Origin: Nakazawaea peltata
Lineage: Eukaryota > Ascomycota > Pichiomycetes > Alaninales > Pachysolenaceae
Direction of reading: 5' to 3'
Assembly (NCBI GenBank): GCA_001599355.1
Contig: BCGQ01000007.1
Coordinates: forward strand, 500,620-564,619
Length of the DNA: 64,000 nt
Part shown: positions 50,900-61,500 of the stretch, piece by piece
Layout: each line of letters opens with the position of its first letter
Position numbering within the stretch: the first letter of the stretch is position 1
Notes under the pieces: generated by a model
Told to the model about the DNA's origin: nothing
Databases searched by the model: none
Seen by the model: only the letters and a program-made list of their open reading frames with translations
Made by a program: the position numbers and the translations under genes

Positions 50900-52402
50900 A
50901 TGGTGTTGGTCGATTTGGTTCAAGAAAACTACCAGGCGATAAGCTTGGCATTGACATGTATTTTTCTCTATCATTATGTGATTTATCCTATTTATTTCCA
51001 TCCGTTATCGGCAATTCCCGGCCCCAAATTGCTGTGTTTGACCAAATATTATATTATTTATAAGACATGGAATGAGGAGAGGAATGTGCTTGTTCATGAT
51101 CTCCATGCCAAGTATGGATCAATTGTCAGACTTGGTCCAGAAGAGATCGATATCAGTGATATCAACTACCAAAAAGAAATCTATATGAACAATTATGACA
51201 AGTCTCAATTCTACGGTCAGTTTGGGATTTATGGGAAATTCAACACCTTCTCGACATTAGCCAAGGCTCCTCATCAACGTAGCCGGAAGCTGTCGAACAA
51301 ATTTTATTCCAAATCTAATGTTTCTAGTCCAGAAATCCAGCAAATGGTGAGAGAATATGTAGCAAAGACGATCAAGACTATTCATGACAAGTCTGTTTCG
51401 AAGGACAAGCTGCCTCTCAATGTGTATAATTATTTCCAAATGATGGCTATGGATGTAGCTGCTACGTTCAGTTTCGGCTCCAAAGTCTATAAATCCTTGC
51501 TCGATGATCCTCTTAGTTATGGAGCTCAGGTGATTCGTAATTTCCGTCTTCGAAGTTCGATGATGTTCTGGACTACTTTGATGCCAGGGTGGGGTCAATA
51601 TGTCAGGACGGAGGAAATAGCCAAGGCTGCTCAGTTTGGTAACGATTGGATATATAAAAATGCCATGGACTGTCTTGATAATGACTCCGAGGCTGTTTGT
51701 TTGGCCAATGTTTTACTTGCCAATGGTAAAGATCGTACTGAAGTAGCTGCCGAGATCGGTGATCATGTAGCTGCTGGATATCAAACTACAGGTATTACGT
51801 TATCCTATGGTGTCTGGAGAATCACTCAACACCCTGAAGTTCAAAAGAAGCTTCAAGAAGAGTTAAAAAGATTTCTGCCATCTTCCGATTCCGATTTTAT
51901 GCCTCCAAAATACCAGGAGGTTGACGATTTACCATATTTAAACCTGGTGTTGAACGAAACTTATCGTCTTCATCTGCTGATCCCGGGCCAAGAGCCTCGT
52001 ATCGTCCCTAAAACCGGGTTGAAGTGGCTCGGAAATGAAAATACCCCAGAATTGATCATCCCAGCTGGAACTATCGTCAATATGCAACCTTGGACATTAC
52101 ATAGAGACCCAATTTTGTTTGAAAATCCCGAGAAATGGGACCCTGAGCGTTGGTTGATCCAAGACGAAGACAAATTGAAGCAAATGACCCGTCAATTGAT
52201 GACTTTTGGAGCCGGAATCCGCATGTGTTTGGGGATGCATCTCGCTGTAGAGGAAATGAAGTTGATTTTGAGTGGAATTTACTCCAGATACACCTCTCAT
52301 CTCGATGAGAACTTCGACTACGACTACAATATGCATATGGACGACCTTTATACGACTCATCCACATGGCCATTGCTGCAATATCCGTTTCGAGACTATTT
52401 AA
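50900..52402 (+). CDS. Cytochrome P450 monooxygenase
   Basis: 500 residues. A hydrophobic N-terminal anchor (about 13-36) is followed by the Pro-rich hinge FHPLSAIPGPK. The I-helix region reads HVAAGYQTTGITLSYGVWR (about 290-308), where the usual A-G-x-x-T is AGYQT. The K-helix ExxR is ETYR. Residues after it read RLH-A-A-IPGQEPRIVP with CTG as Ala, close to RLHPAIPGSLPRVVP. The heme loop FGAGIRMCLG puts the cysteine ligand at C443. It is not one of the sterol or dityrosine P450s present in most yeasts (CYP51, CYP61, CYP56). It resembles filamentous-fungal detoxifying or catabolic P450s. The substrate is unknown. It ends 38 bp before the convergent dehydrogenase stop. Confidence 0.93.
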   Translation: MVLVDLVQENYQAISLALTCIFLYHYVIYPIYFHPLSAIPGPKLLCLTKYYIIYKTWNEERNVLVHDLHAKYGSIVRLGPEEIDISDINYQKEIYMNNYDKSQFYGQFGIYGKFNTFSTLAKAPHQRSRKLSNKFYSKSNVSSPEIQQMVREYVAKTIKTIHDKSVSKDKLPLNVYNYFQMMAMDVAATFSFGSKVYKSLLDDPLSYGAQVIRNFRLRSSMMFWTTLMPGWGQYVRTEEIAKAAQFGNDWIYKNAMDCLDNDSEAVCLANVLLANGKDRTEVAAEIGDHVAAGYQTTGITLSYGVWRITQHPEVQKKLQEELKRFLPSSDSDFMPPKYQEVDDLPYLNLVLNETYRLHLLIPGQEPRIVPKTGLKWLGNENTPELIIPAGTIVNMQPWTLHRDPILFENPEKWDPERWLIQDEDKLKQMTRQLMTFGAGIRMCLGMHLAVEEMKLILSGIYSRYTSHLDENFDYDYNMHMDDLYTTHPHGHCCNIRFETI

Positions 52403-52440
52403 TTAATGTATTTATTACTATTTTACTGAAAGAAACCCGT

Positions 52441-53550
52441 TTAAAGCTCGTAGTTGTCCTCGATCATGACCTTGATGTTACCGTTCGAAGGGTCAGAAGA
52501 GCATTCTAACAGCTTGTCGGCTTCCTCCAACTTGTAACGGTGAGTGATCAAGCTGTCGAGATCGACTCTCTTGCTGGCCAATAAATTGATCAGAGGAGGC
52601 CATGAACAGTGGTATCTGTTGATGAACTTGATATCGATCTCGGCCAAAGAACAGTGCATGAATGGGAAACCGTCGACTACAGACTTGGAGGAGACTCCAA
52701 TGACACAAACGGTACCGGATCTACGAGCAGTGTAACAAGCAGTGATGATACTGCTCAGAACACCGGTACATTCCAAACAAGTTGGAGGCATTTGAGCCTC
52801 GGTCTCACCGAACAACTTTCTGATTTGTTGAGCATTTTGCTCGTCAGACAACTTGAAGTCGATCTTGTATGGGATGACGTCTGGGACCAACTCCTTAGCG
52901 AACTTCAATCTCTCCTCGGAGATATCAGTGATGACAATTGGGGTAGCTCCGGAAGCCTTGGCCAACGACAAGGTACACAAACCAATTGGACCGGCACCAC
53001 AGACCAACAGAGGTAAACCTAACTTAAGTTCAGATCTCTCAACACCATGGTAAGCGACCGACAATGGTTCACACAAGGCACCTTGGTCCAAAGACATGTC
53101 CTTTGGCAACTTGTGGACGAACAACAGAGGCCACGACAAGAATCTTTGCATGGCACCATCGGTTGGTGGGACACCCAAGAACTCAACACTGTCACACAAG
53201 TTGTAGTCACCTTGCAAACACAAGTAACAGTCGAAGCATGGCTTCTGTGGTTCAATGGCAACGATATCACCCGGTTGGACGTTCTTGACACCTTCACCAC
53301 ACTTCAAGATGACACCAGCGGCCTCATGTCCCAAAAGCATTGGCTTGTCGACGATCAAGCTTCCGATGGCACCGTGTTTCCAGAAGTGGATGTCACTACC
53401 ACAGATACCGATTCTTCTGACGTGAATTTGGACTTCCCCTGGTCCTGGTTCTCTAGTTGGAGCCTCGACCACCTTAATGGTAAGGTCTGGAGAGGTTTGC
53501 AAAGCCGGGTTAGGATAGTTGGAAGCAGAAAAAGAGTTGGTTGGAGCCAT
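52441..53550 (-). CDS. L-arabinitol 4-dehydrogenase / xylitol dehydrogenase-type zinc dehydrogenase
   Basis: 369 residues from the ATG at 53550; an upstream in-frame GTG is not a likely start. This medium-chain zinc alcohol dehydrogenase of the sorbitol dehydrogenase branch has the catalytic zinc site (GICGSDIHFWKHG and GHEAAG), four structural-zinc cysteines (PCFDCYLCLQGDYNLC) and the NAD fold CGAGPIGL followed by ITDISEERLKFAKE. That last phrase is close to fungal L-arabinitol 4-dehydrogenase, which differs from xylitol dehydrogenase only modestly. Either fits a pentose-using yeast. CTG at 52510-52512 falls on an Ala position (DKALE, compare VKAFE). A TATA-type word lies at 53624-53632 (reverse strand), about 75 bp upstream. 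Confidence 0.88.
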   Translation of the reverse strand: MAPTNSFSASNYPNPALQTSPDLTIKVVEAPTREPGPGEVQIHVRRIGICGSDIHFWKHGAIGSLIVDKPMLLGHEAAGVILKCGEGVKNVQPGDIVAIEPQKPCFDCYLCLQGDYNLCDSVEFLGVPPTDGAMQRFLSWPLLFVHKLPKDMSLDQGALCEPLSVAYHGVERSELKLGLPLLVCGAGPIGLCTLSLAKASGATPIVITDISEERLKFAKELVPDVIPYKIDFKLSDEQNAQQIRKLFGETEAQMPPTCLECTGVLSSIITACYTARRSGTVCVIGVSSKSVVDGFPFMHCSLAEIDIKFINRYHCSWPPLINLLASKRVDLDSLITHRYKLEEADKLLECSSDPSNGNIKVMIEDNYEL

Positions 53551-55272
53551 TCTTAGTAGAGTTTTCACTGAATATATTCACGTTAAACACAAGCTCCCAC
53601 CACTACACAGGGACAACACGTCCCTTTATATATCGAAATTCAGGGTTACAAACGTGGGCTGACCTCCCCCAACTTACCCCAGATTTTGTTATGCGGCATA
53701 TTAGGCACTCCAGTGACACAATAGTCTTCGCAGACTAAACTGGGAAACAGGAGGCCGGTTGAGGAAATGCCTGCAGCGCCCCAGGTTCAAAATCCCCTAA
53801 CAAATATGCACTGTCATGCTTTCCCCACACTTTTTCGGGAGATCTTCGGGGGTGCTGACGGTTTATTAATATTGGCGTAGAGGGACAATAGGGGAAGAGG
53901 CTAGGTTGGGGGTAAATTTGGAGGAGAAAATGGGGAAATTGGAGGATGAATCGGGGTGAAATCCACTAAGTGTATGTTGTTACTAGTCTTGAGTTAAAAG
54001 GGTCTTGGTAATTTTTAAGATTTATCGTAATCACGTTGTTAGGACTTCCGTCTCTCCGGATCGCAATAATGGCTCAAAATCAACCCGAGTGACGAAGGAC
54101 AAATCAAATCCGGTGCTTATGCATATTTTTATTTTTGATGGGTATGTTGCAGCGGAATTTGGTTTAGATAAGTCTAATGGGACATACTCGGTGCCTTATA
54201 TGGAAGAGGGTCGACCAAGTGGGGGATTTAAAGTTCAAGTGCGGGGCAACAAGCACTAAATCTCTCGGAGATTATTTGAATATCACTTGTTTCGTTTACA
54301 ATCGGACAATAGGTTTCCCCTTTTGTTAGTCCCTTTTAAAAATCTTAGGTTGCATTAACGGAGGGCGGTTTAAGATTAATCCGATTTTTACCCCATTAAA
54401 CTAAGCTTTGTATAGCAATTTACTACAATTAAAATCATACTAAAGGTAGTGTACCGAATATCAACTGCGCGACCCTCAACGCAACCCAAGTTTAAAATTG
54501 ACAGTTACCCGGCCGTAATGATTGATCAGATTTCGACATCCAAAAGTAATAATTCACATGTAACATCTTAAAAAAATCGAATTGAGCTTTCAAATTTCTA
54601 CAGTACATTCAAATATAGCCTTACAACACATCTAAGTCTTTCCCTTGCTACCACATTTCCATCTCACCAGCTTCTCTATTACTTGCTATTTCTCACCCTT
54701 TCTCCTCTTTAGACCCGACCCGAAAAAAAAAGTAAAATTTTTAGCTAAAAAAAATCGTTGAATGCGGTTGGCCACTTCATTTTGTGCACTAAATTATTAA
54801 TAGGTTCACGCCTTCAGAACAAGCGCTACACCACCAAATCCATCAAGATTTCTCTATCATTAGAAAGAGAATTCGATAGGGAATCGGCTAGATACATTTT
54901 TATTGGCTTTTCATATTGATATAGTCGATGAAATCGTCCATTTAGGACTTGTCGTTTCTCAGATTTTGATAATTTGCTGTCGTGTTTCTGTGTTTTTGTT
55001 TGCCTTCGCCTTTTTCCGTCCGGTTTTTATTACTTGAACGACCAATAAAAGGTTGCAATTTGGTTAGTGACTGGAGGAACTTCAAGGCTTGATTGTTTAG
55101 TCGAGGGATAGTATCATTTGAGTGGGGTTTATCTATACCAGACAGCTTCAAAACTACCTCTTCTATTCATTTCTCGTTCCTTCGACCCTCTGTTAACCGG
55201 ACGAGTTAATTTTTCACGCCGCACACGCACTTGATTTTTTAGCATAAAACACACGACCTCTTCCAAGTCATC
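53551..55272. other. Long divergent region between the dehydrogenase gene and EPL1
   Basis: 1.7 kb with no clear gene. An 84-codon open frame on the plus strand (54005-54259) begins at TTG; its inner ATG (54118) leaves 46 codons. It could be a relic but has no family I know. A GGTTCAAAATCC word (53793-53804) recalls a tRNA B box but no tRNA can be folded around it. Confidence 0.5.
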
Positions 55273-57513
55273 ATGGTTGCACCTGCAGCGGCTGGGGCCC
55301 GTTTTAGACAGAGAAAGATCTCTGTTAAACAGACATTGAATGTATATAGACTGAATGAGATATCAGAGTTGGAATCCGAGCAACTGCGAAATGTTCATGA
55401 GATTGAGAGTGGTGTTGATAAAGCAGAAGAAACCGAGGAGCATTTGCAGAAGGTTATCATGGCAGCTGAGGCTGCTGTGAATGGTGAGAAGGTAGCTCAA
55501 GTGTATATTCCTACACCTGATGCATCTAAACATTGGCCTGAAGCATCCAAGTATTATACTGGTAAGTTTGTCGAACCAACTACGTATATTAAGTTCTCTG
55601 CTACTGTGGAAGATACTTCTGGGTCTCAATATAATATGGATGAGGAAGATGAAGAGTTTCTTCAAGGGGTATTAAATAAGGATGCAAAGAAACCTCTCAC
55701 TGAAACCGAATTTGAGTTGATTTGTGAACGTTTCGAAGCCGTAATAGACCAGAAACAACCTTTCCTTTCCATGGATCCAGAAAGTATCTACAGTTATGAC
55801 GAAATTAAGTCTTTTGCATTATCTACAGACCATCAGTCACCTCTGGATGTGTCTCGTTCATTGGAACTGGAGTTGAAGATCCACCCATTTGTTACTTTGT
55901 ATGACACTCAAGAACCAAAACTGCCTCGTAAGTTGTCTCAATTATTAGAGTTCTATGGACAGAAAGTATATGATCATTGGAGAGCCAGACGTGTTAAGAG
56001 ACTTGGGAAACCCGTGTTCCCAATCTTGAAGTTTGAGGAACCTTCTGAAAAGAACGATAATGATCCATATGTTTGTTTCCGTAGACGTGAGTTCAGACAA
56101 CTGAGAAAGACCAGAAGAACCGATACCCAAGGCTCAGAACGTTTGAGAAGACTTCATCGTGAGATGAGAGATGTACGTGAGTTGGTGTTAATGGTTGCTC
56201 AAAGAGAAGTGAAACGTTTGGAGGCATTGAAAGTGGAGAAGAGTATTTTCAATTTAAGATGTAACGTCAAGGCTGTTAAGAGGGAATTGAACATTCCTGG
56301 AGAAGAAGAGGACTTGATAGCTCATAAGAAGAAGAAACAATTACCCCCTCCTCCACCTCCTGTCGTTGATAAGAAAGATGATCATAAGGAGAAGAAGTTG
56401 GGTAGACCTAAATTGCATGAGATTCAAAATCAAGATCCAAATTCAGCTAAACTGGATGATCTGAGACTGAAATCTAATGCGGTTACAGCGCAACCATACG
56501 TGAAACTTCCTGCCTCAAAGATTCCGGACATTGACCTTGTTACAGTTCAACTGGTTTTGAACGAAAAGGAATCTGCGATCGCCAGGGCCGTTTATGAGAA
56601 ATTGAACACAAGAAGGGAACAAGATCAAGGTTGGATTAACTTGACAGATGAACTGAATAACCCATTATTTGAAATTGATCAACCTTTACAACGTATTGTG
56701 GACAAGAGTCATATCCCATTCTCATCGATTGCTACATCTTTATATGAAGTGAAGTCATCGCATTATATTGACCCACAAGTGCTGGATCTGATTCGCCATA
56801 AACGTGTTTTGCCTGGATCTAAATCATTCAGGGCTGTTAATGGTGAGCCTGTGGATCCGTCTACTCCTGAATATTACCAATTGGTTCAGAATCAACCAAG
56901 TAGTTTGAGTTCTCCATTAATGCAAATGAGAAAGAGAATCGGCCGTGGTAATATCATGTACATTGATCGTAAATTCAATCGGGAAGGAGATTTCGTAGAT
57001 GAATTCATGAATTTCTCTGATGAAGAGGAAGAAATTGAGCAACCTCCATCGAAGAAATCGAAAATCCGTAACGTTTATGATTGCAAAGAAGACAAATTGG
57101 AGAGATGGAAATCGAGATGGATGTACGATGATGAGCTGGGTGATAAATTCACTGTTGATCCTAGTCGTTTGAATAATATCAGTGCTCAAACCCAATCAAT
57201 CAGATTTGGATCGATGATTTTGACGAAATCTTTGCAAAATTTACAGCAACAACATCGTAATTATATGCTGCAATTACAGCAACAACGTCAACAACGATTA
57301 CAACTCCAACAACAACAGTTGAAGAAACAACAACTGCTTTTGCAACAACAACAGCAAGATCAGCCACAGTTGCAAGATCTGCAGTTGAAGAATGGTAATA
57401 AGGTTAAAGATCTCAAGAAGCCAAGAGTTGGCAAACCGACTAAGAACAGTCCATCAGTGTCTCCGGCAGTGAATGGACATGGGAATATTCGTGCTGGGAT
57501 CTCGACATCTTGA
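55273..57513 (+). CDS. EPL1: Enhancer of polycomb-like Epl1, NuA4 histone acetyltransferase subunit
   Basis: 746 residues. Epl1 is the scaffold of NuA4 and Piccolo NuA4, joining Esa1, Yng2 and Eaf6 and binding the nucleosome. The EPcA domain starts GARFRQRKISVKQTLNVYR and runs through ESGVDKAEETEEHLQKVI to PYVCFRRREFRQLRKTRRTD (about 255-280), which includes the basic nucleosome-contact part. A Pro-rich linker (about 355-366), an EPcB-type region and a Gln-rich C-terminus (about 655-705) follow. Length is close to other yeast Epl1 proteins. Start: first ATG, with a long AT-rich leader upstream. Confidence 0.95.
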   Translation: MVAPAAAGARFRQRKISVKQTLNVYRLNEISELESEQLRNVHEIESGVDKAEETEEHLQKVIMAAEAAVNGEKVAQVYIPTPDASKHWPEASKYYTGKFVEPTTYIKFSATVEDTSGSQYNMDEEDEEFLQGVLNKDAKKPLTETEFELICERFEAVIDQKQPFLSMDPESIYSYDEIKSFALSTDHQSPLDVSRSLELELKIHPFVTLYDTQEPKLPRKLSQLLEFYGQKVYDHWRARRVKRLGKPVFPILKFEEPSEKNDNDPYVCFRRREFRQLRKTRRTDTQGSERLRRLHREMRDVRELVLMVAQREVKRLEALKVEKSIFNLRCNVKAVKRELNIPGEEEDLIAHKKKKQLPPPPPPVVDKKDDHKEKKLGRPKLHEIQNQDPNSAKLDDLRLKSNAVTAQPYVKLPASKIPDIDLVTVQLVLNEKESAIARAVYEKLNTRREQDQGWINLTDELNNPLFEIDQPLQRIVDKSHIPFSSIATSLYEVKSSHYIDPQVLDLIRHKRVLPGSKSFRAVNGEPVDPSTPEYYQLVQNQPSSLSSPLMQMRKRIGRGNIMYIDRKFNREGDFVDEFMNFSDEEEEIEQPPSKKSKIRNVYDCKEDKLERWKSRWMYDDELGDKFTVDPSRLNNISAQTQSIRFGSMILTKSLQNLQQQHRNYMLQLQQQRQQRLQLQQQQLKKQQLLLQQQQQDQPQLQDLQLKNGNKVKDLKKPRVGKPTKNSPSVSPAVNGHGNIRAGISTS

Positions 57514-58571
57514 ATGACATTGTGATGAGCTGTTACTATGGGTGATGATAGTTGCTCTGTGTAACATTATGTATAATAGGAATAATATGAATAATGAGAA
57601 ATCGTAGGGAGAACAGAGGGGGTGCAGAGTGTGGAGTGTAGATATTTGGTGTCACGAGGTAAAGAATAAAAAGCAGAAGCAGAAGGACCAGAACCAGAAC
57701 AAGATGCGAGGCACTGTGAAGCGGCACTGTGTACGACATTGTGTATGACACTGTACGGCACTGGTGTAACGATGTTCCTCAGAATCTACCCAATCTGCAG
57801 CTTGCATGGTCCAGATCTAGACCTGAGTGTTCTATGGACCAAACTGCAACATTCAAAGTTAATACACCGAGTGAAATTTTGTTTCTCGAGTCGCTTTGTA
57901 ACACCAAGTTCGCGCCCTGACGCGTCAACCCCCTGCAGGTTTTGTATGTGAAATTTTAATCAGATTTCCAAATTCGGGAGTTATGTTAACAAATTTGGAT
58001 CATCCCTTGCAGAAGATTTTTTTCGTTACGCGTAAATTTTAAGACAAGCGCGAAAGGCAGAGGGCAGGGAAAGAGAAAGAGAAAAGAGAAAAGGCAGGAA
58101 AGGACAGCGTATGGAGGATAAGGCAGTGGTAGGGGCTATAGGGAGGCATTGAACGATTGGTGGAGCGATTGGTGGAGCCAATGGAATGGATACAATGGAG
58201 GAGATGATGATGATGGATAGGTCAACAGTCAGTGAAATTCAATGTCCTGAAAAGTGTAGACTGGAAGATTTGTAGAGTTAGCATCTTACTGCTCTTCCTC
58301 CCCTCCACTGCTCTGCCCCATTCCTCCGCCTGGAATCTGCCTCCGCCTCCGCCTATTCCCTCCCTGTCTCCCCTACCTTACTGCCCTTCCCTCTTTTCCC
58401 TCTTTCCCTTCCTGCCCTCTTTCCTGCCCTTCCCTCCCATCGCGTCTCATTAATTCCAAATTAGGAAACTCCCAAACCTTAACCAAAAAATCCCCCCCAA
58501 AGCTCTTCATATACCTTTAATCAACCTAAGCGCTACACCCACCATCAACTCTACAACGACCTAGTTCAATT
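57514..58571. other. Intergenic region upstream of the Gin4-type kinase gene
   Basis: No gene is seen. The last 250 bp are strongly pyrimidine-rich (58285-58445, CCCTTCCCTC-type repeats). AATTAGGAAAC at 58459-58469 is a one-base variant of the 11-mer seen in other promoters. Confidence 0.5.
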
Positions 58572-61500
58572 ATGTCACACAACAGAAAGGCCTCGTTCGC
58601 GTCGTCGATGATCTCATCGGCCACTTCGACCGTAGGCTTGGGAATCAGCGACCAGTCGTCCGCGTCGCATCCACTGAGAATTGGACCTTGGAGTTTAGGG
58701 CGCTCTCTTGGCCATGGCGCTACTGGAAAAGTCTTCTTACTGACCCATGTCCAGACCGGCAAGAAGTCTGCCGTCAAAGTAGTCTCCAAATCAATGTTGG
58801 ATTCGGGTGAACTCAACGGTGAGAAGGGTTGTGACTCTGCTGGTTTGCCCTATGGAATCCAAAGAGAGATCATCATCATGAAATTGTTGAACCATAAGAA
58901 TGTTTTAAGGCTTTATGACGTGTGGGAAACGTCTAAACTGTTATATTTGGTGTTGGAGTACGTCGAGAGTGGTGAATTGTTCGATTTGCTCGTTGAAAAT
59001 GGACCTTTACCGGAGGAAGTAGCCGTCCTGTTCTTCAGACAGATCATTCTCGGTGCCAGTTACTGTCATAACTTGGGGATATGTCATAGAGATTTGAAAC
59101 CAGAGAACTTGTTGTTGGATAAGAACCATCAGATTAAGATCGCAGACTTTGGAATGGCCGCTTTGGAGAGTAATGACCGTTTACTCGAGACTTCTTGTGG
59201 GTCTCCTCATTATCTGTCTCCGGAAATTGTTGGGGGGTTGAAATATCATGGCTCTGCCTCCGATGTTTGGTCATGTGGTGTCATATTATTCGCTCTTTTG
59301 ACAGGAAGATTACCGTTTGATGATGAAAATATCAGAAATTTGTTATTGAAAGTCCAAAGTGGAGTCTTTTCGATGCCGTCTGAGCTCTCAAAAGAGGCTC
59401 GTGACTTGATCAAAAAGATGTTAACTGTGGATCCAAGTAAAAGAATCAAGACCCAGTCCATTTTACATCATCCTTTGTTGATGAAATACCCAATTAGTGA
59501 GAGAGATCTCGAGTCTTATGACCTGTTGCCTTCTCCAACCGAGGCATCACACCCAGTAGCCTCTAAAGATGAGATTAAACCACATATTTTACAAAATTTG
59601 GTGGTGTTATGGCATGGTCGTAGTGAAGAAGATATTGTTACCCTGTTACTTACACCTGGACAGAACCCAGAGAAGACTTTCTATGCTTTATTGAACAGAC
59701 ATGACATTAATAGACCGGCTACTGCGGCTCAATCGACCGTCCAAGGTAATAATCGTGTTTCGATGACCCGTGAGAACTCAATTAGAAGACAACAATCACC
59801 TGGAACTCCTCGTAGAACCAAGAGAATTAGTCTGTCTTCTCCACATAGACATTCTGTGACGTTCCAATCTCAAAACAGACTCACTCCAACTAGAGTCTCT
59901 CCTGCTAGACCTTCACAACTGGCTTCAACTTCTAGTCAACATCTCAGTGCTCTTCCTCCATTGCCTAAGAATTTATATGAGGACTTGAAGAAGAAAGATC
60001 AACTGAAAAGACAGAGCAGACTTTCGTCTCTCCAACAACGTAGAACCTCTCTTGCCTTTGCTGATGATGATCTGTTGACTGAGCAGCAGAAACTCGAGCA
60101 AGAAAGATCTGTAACCCAAGCGAAGATGGAGGGAACCATCCCAGCTGCCGTTAATACCAACAGATTATCAGCCTCTGCTTCTAAACGTCTCTCGATGATG
60201 TCAGTGTCGTCTTTTGTTAACGGTGGTAGAGCCAGTGTCCGTAACAGTGTGATTGGACTCAACAACAACAACAAAAGACAATCTCTTATGAGTATTTCGT
60301 CGAAACGGAACTCGATTTCGCCTCGTAAACCGAAATCGGCCATGAAACGTAACTCTATCACATCCAAATTGATCTCCACTTACGCTAGACTTGCTTCTGA
60401 CTCCGAATGGAAACGTATCGACAAGCAAACTAAGCGTACTTCTCTGGATTTCGCTACTTTATGTGATCGTATCTTCAATGGAGAAGATATCGATGAGAAG
60501 GAATTCTATGAAGTCAAGATGAAGGCCAGTGAATCAATGCAACTGTTGGAGAGAAAGGCTCGTCGTAAGTCTAAACGTCAATCTTTGATGCTGAAAAAGA
60601 AGAGTCAGGTAATTGTCACCGATGAAACTTCAGCTGAAGACGAGAAGGAGAACAATGTAGTACAACCTCAGGTCCGTTCGATGTCGAACCCTGATCTGCA
60701 GAAGAAGAAATCTACGATTTTGACTAAGGAAGAATTGGACCAATTGAAGAGACGTACAGTTTCAAGTACGTTGACCGTTCAACTGCCTCCTCTGCGTCCA
60801 GTATCTCGTTTGGACCCTCGGTTCACTATCTATGAGAAGTTTGCTAAGACCAATGGGGATCTGGCTTCTGCCAGCTTCAATAAACGGTTGTCTGGGTTAT
60901 TGAATTCTCAGAGTGCTCATCGTTTATCAAGTGCGAATATCCGTGATGAGTTGGGCTTAGAAAAGACCGATGAAGACGTCAAGCTTTCGGAAGAATTCAT
61001 GGCCGAGGTCCGTAAATCCAGATTATTGAATTCCAAATTCGATTTACTGTCAATTGTTAATAGAGGAGGTGAAGAAGAAGTCTCCAACACCAAGAGAAAA
61101 AGTGTCAAGACCCCTAGAACTTTGGAAGATCTTCATATTCCAGACGTAGCCAGAAGATCCAGAATCGATCCTACAAAGAGATTGAGTGTATTATCTATTT
61201 ATTCCACGAAATCTTCATCTTACGATTTGAATGGTGTCTTGAATGGGGATACTTCTAGGTTGAAAAACGGTGGAGTCATCCTTGAAGATGACGAGTCGAA
61301 CGATTTCTCGTTCGAAAACAGTAATAAAGATCCTACCAGTAGACGTAAATCTCGTCTTCGTGCTTCTATGCTCGTTGAAGATTCCGAAAAGCCTGTTATT
61401 GGGTACAAAGAATCGAAAGATACTTTGATTTCGAGGGATTCTTCTACCGATTTGTACAAGAAGATGAATTTACCTGACATTCCACAATCTCCTATCAAGA

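Noticed and set aside
53793-53804. tRNA B-box-like word GGTTCAAAATCC
   Set aside because: It is one base too long for a T loop, and no A box, acceptor stem or T-run terminator fits around it.
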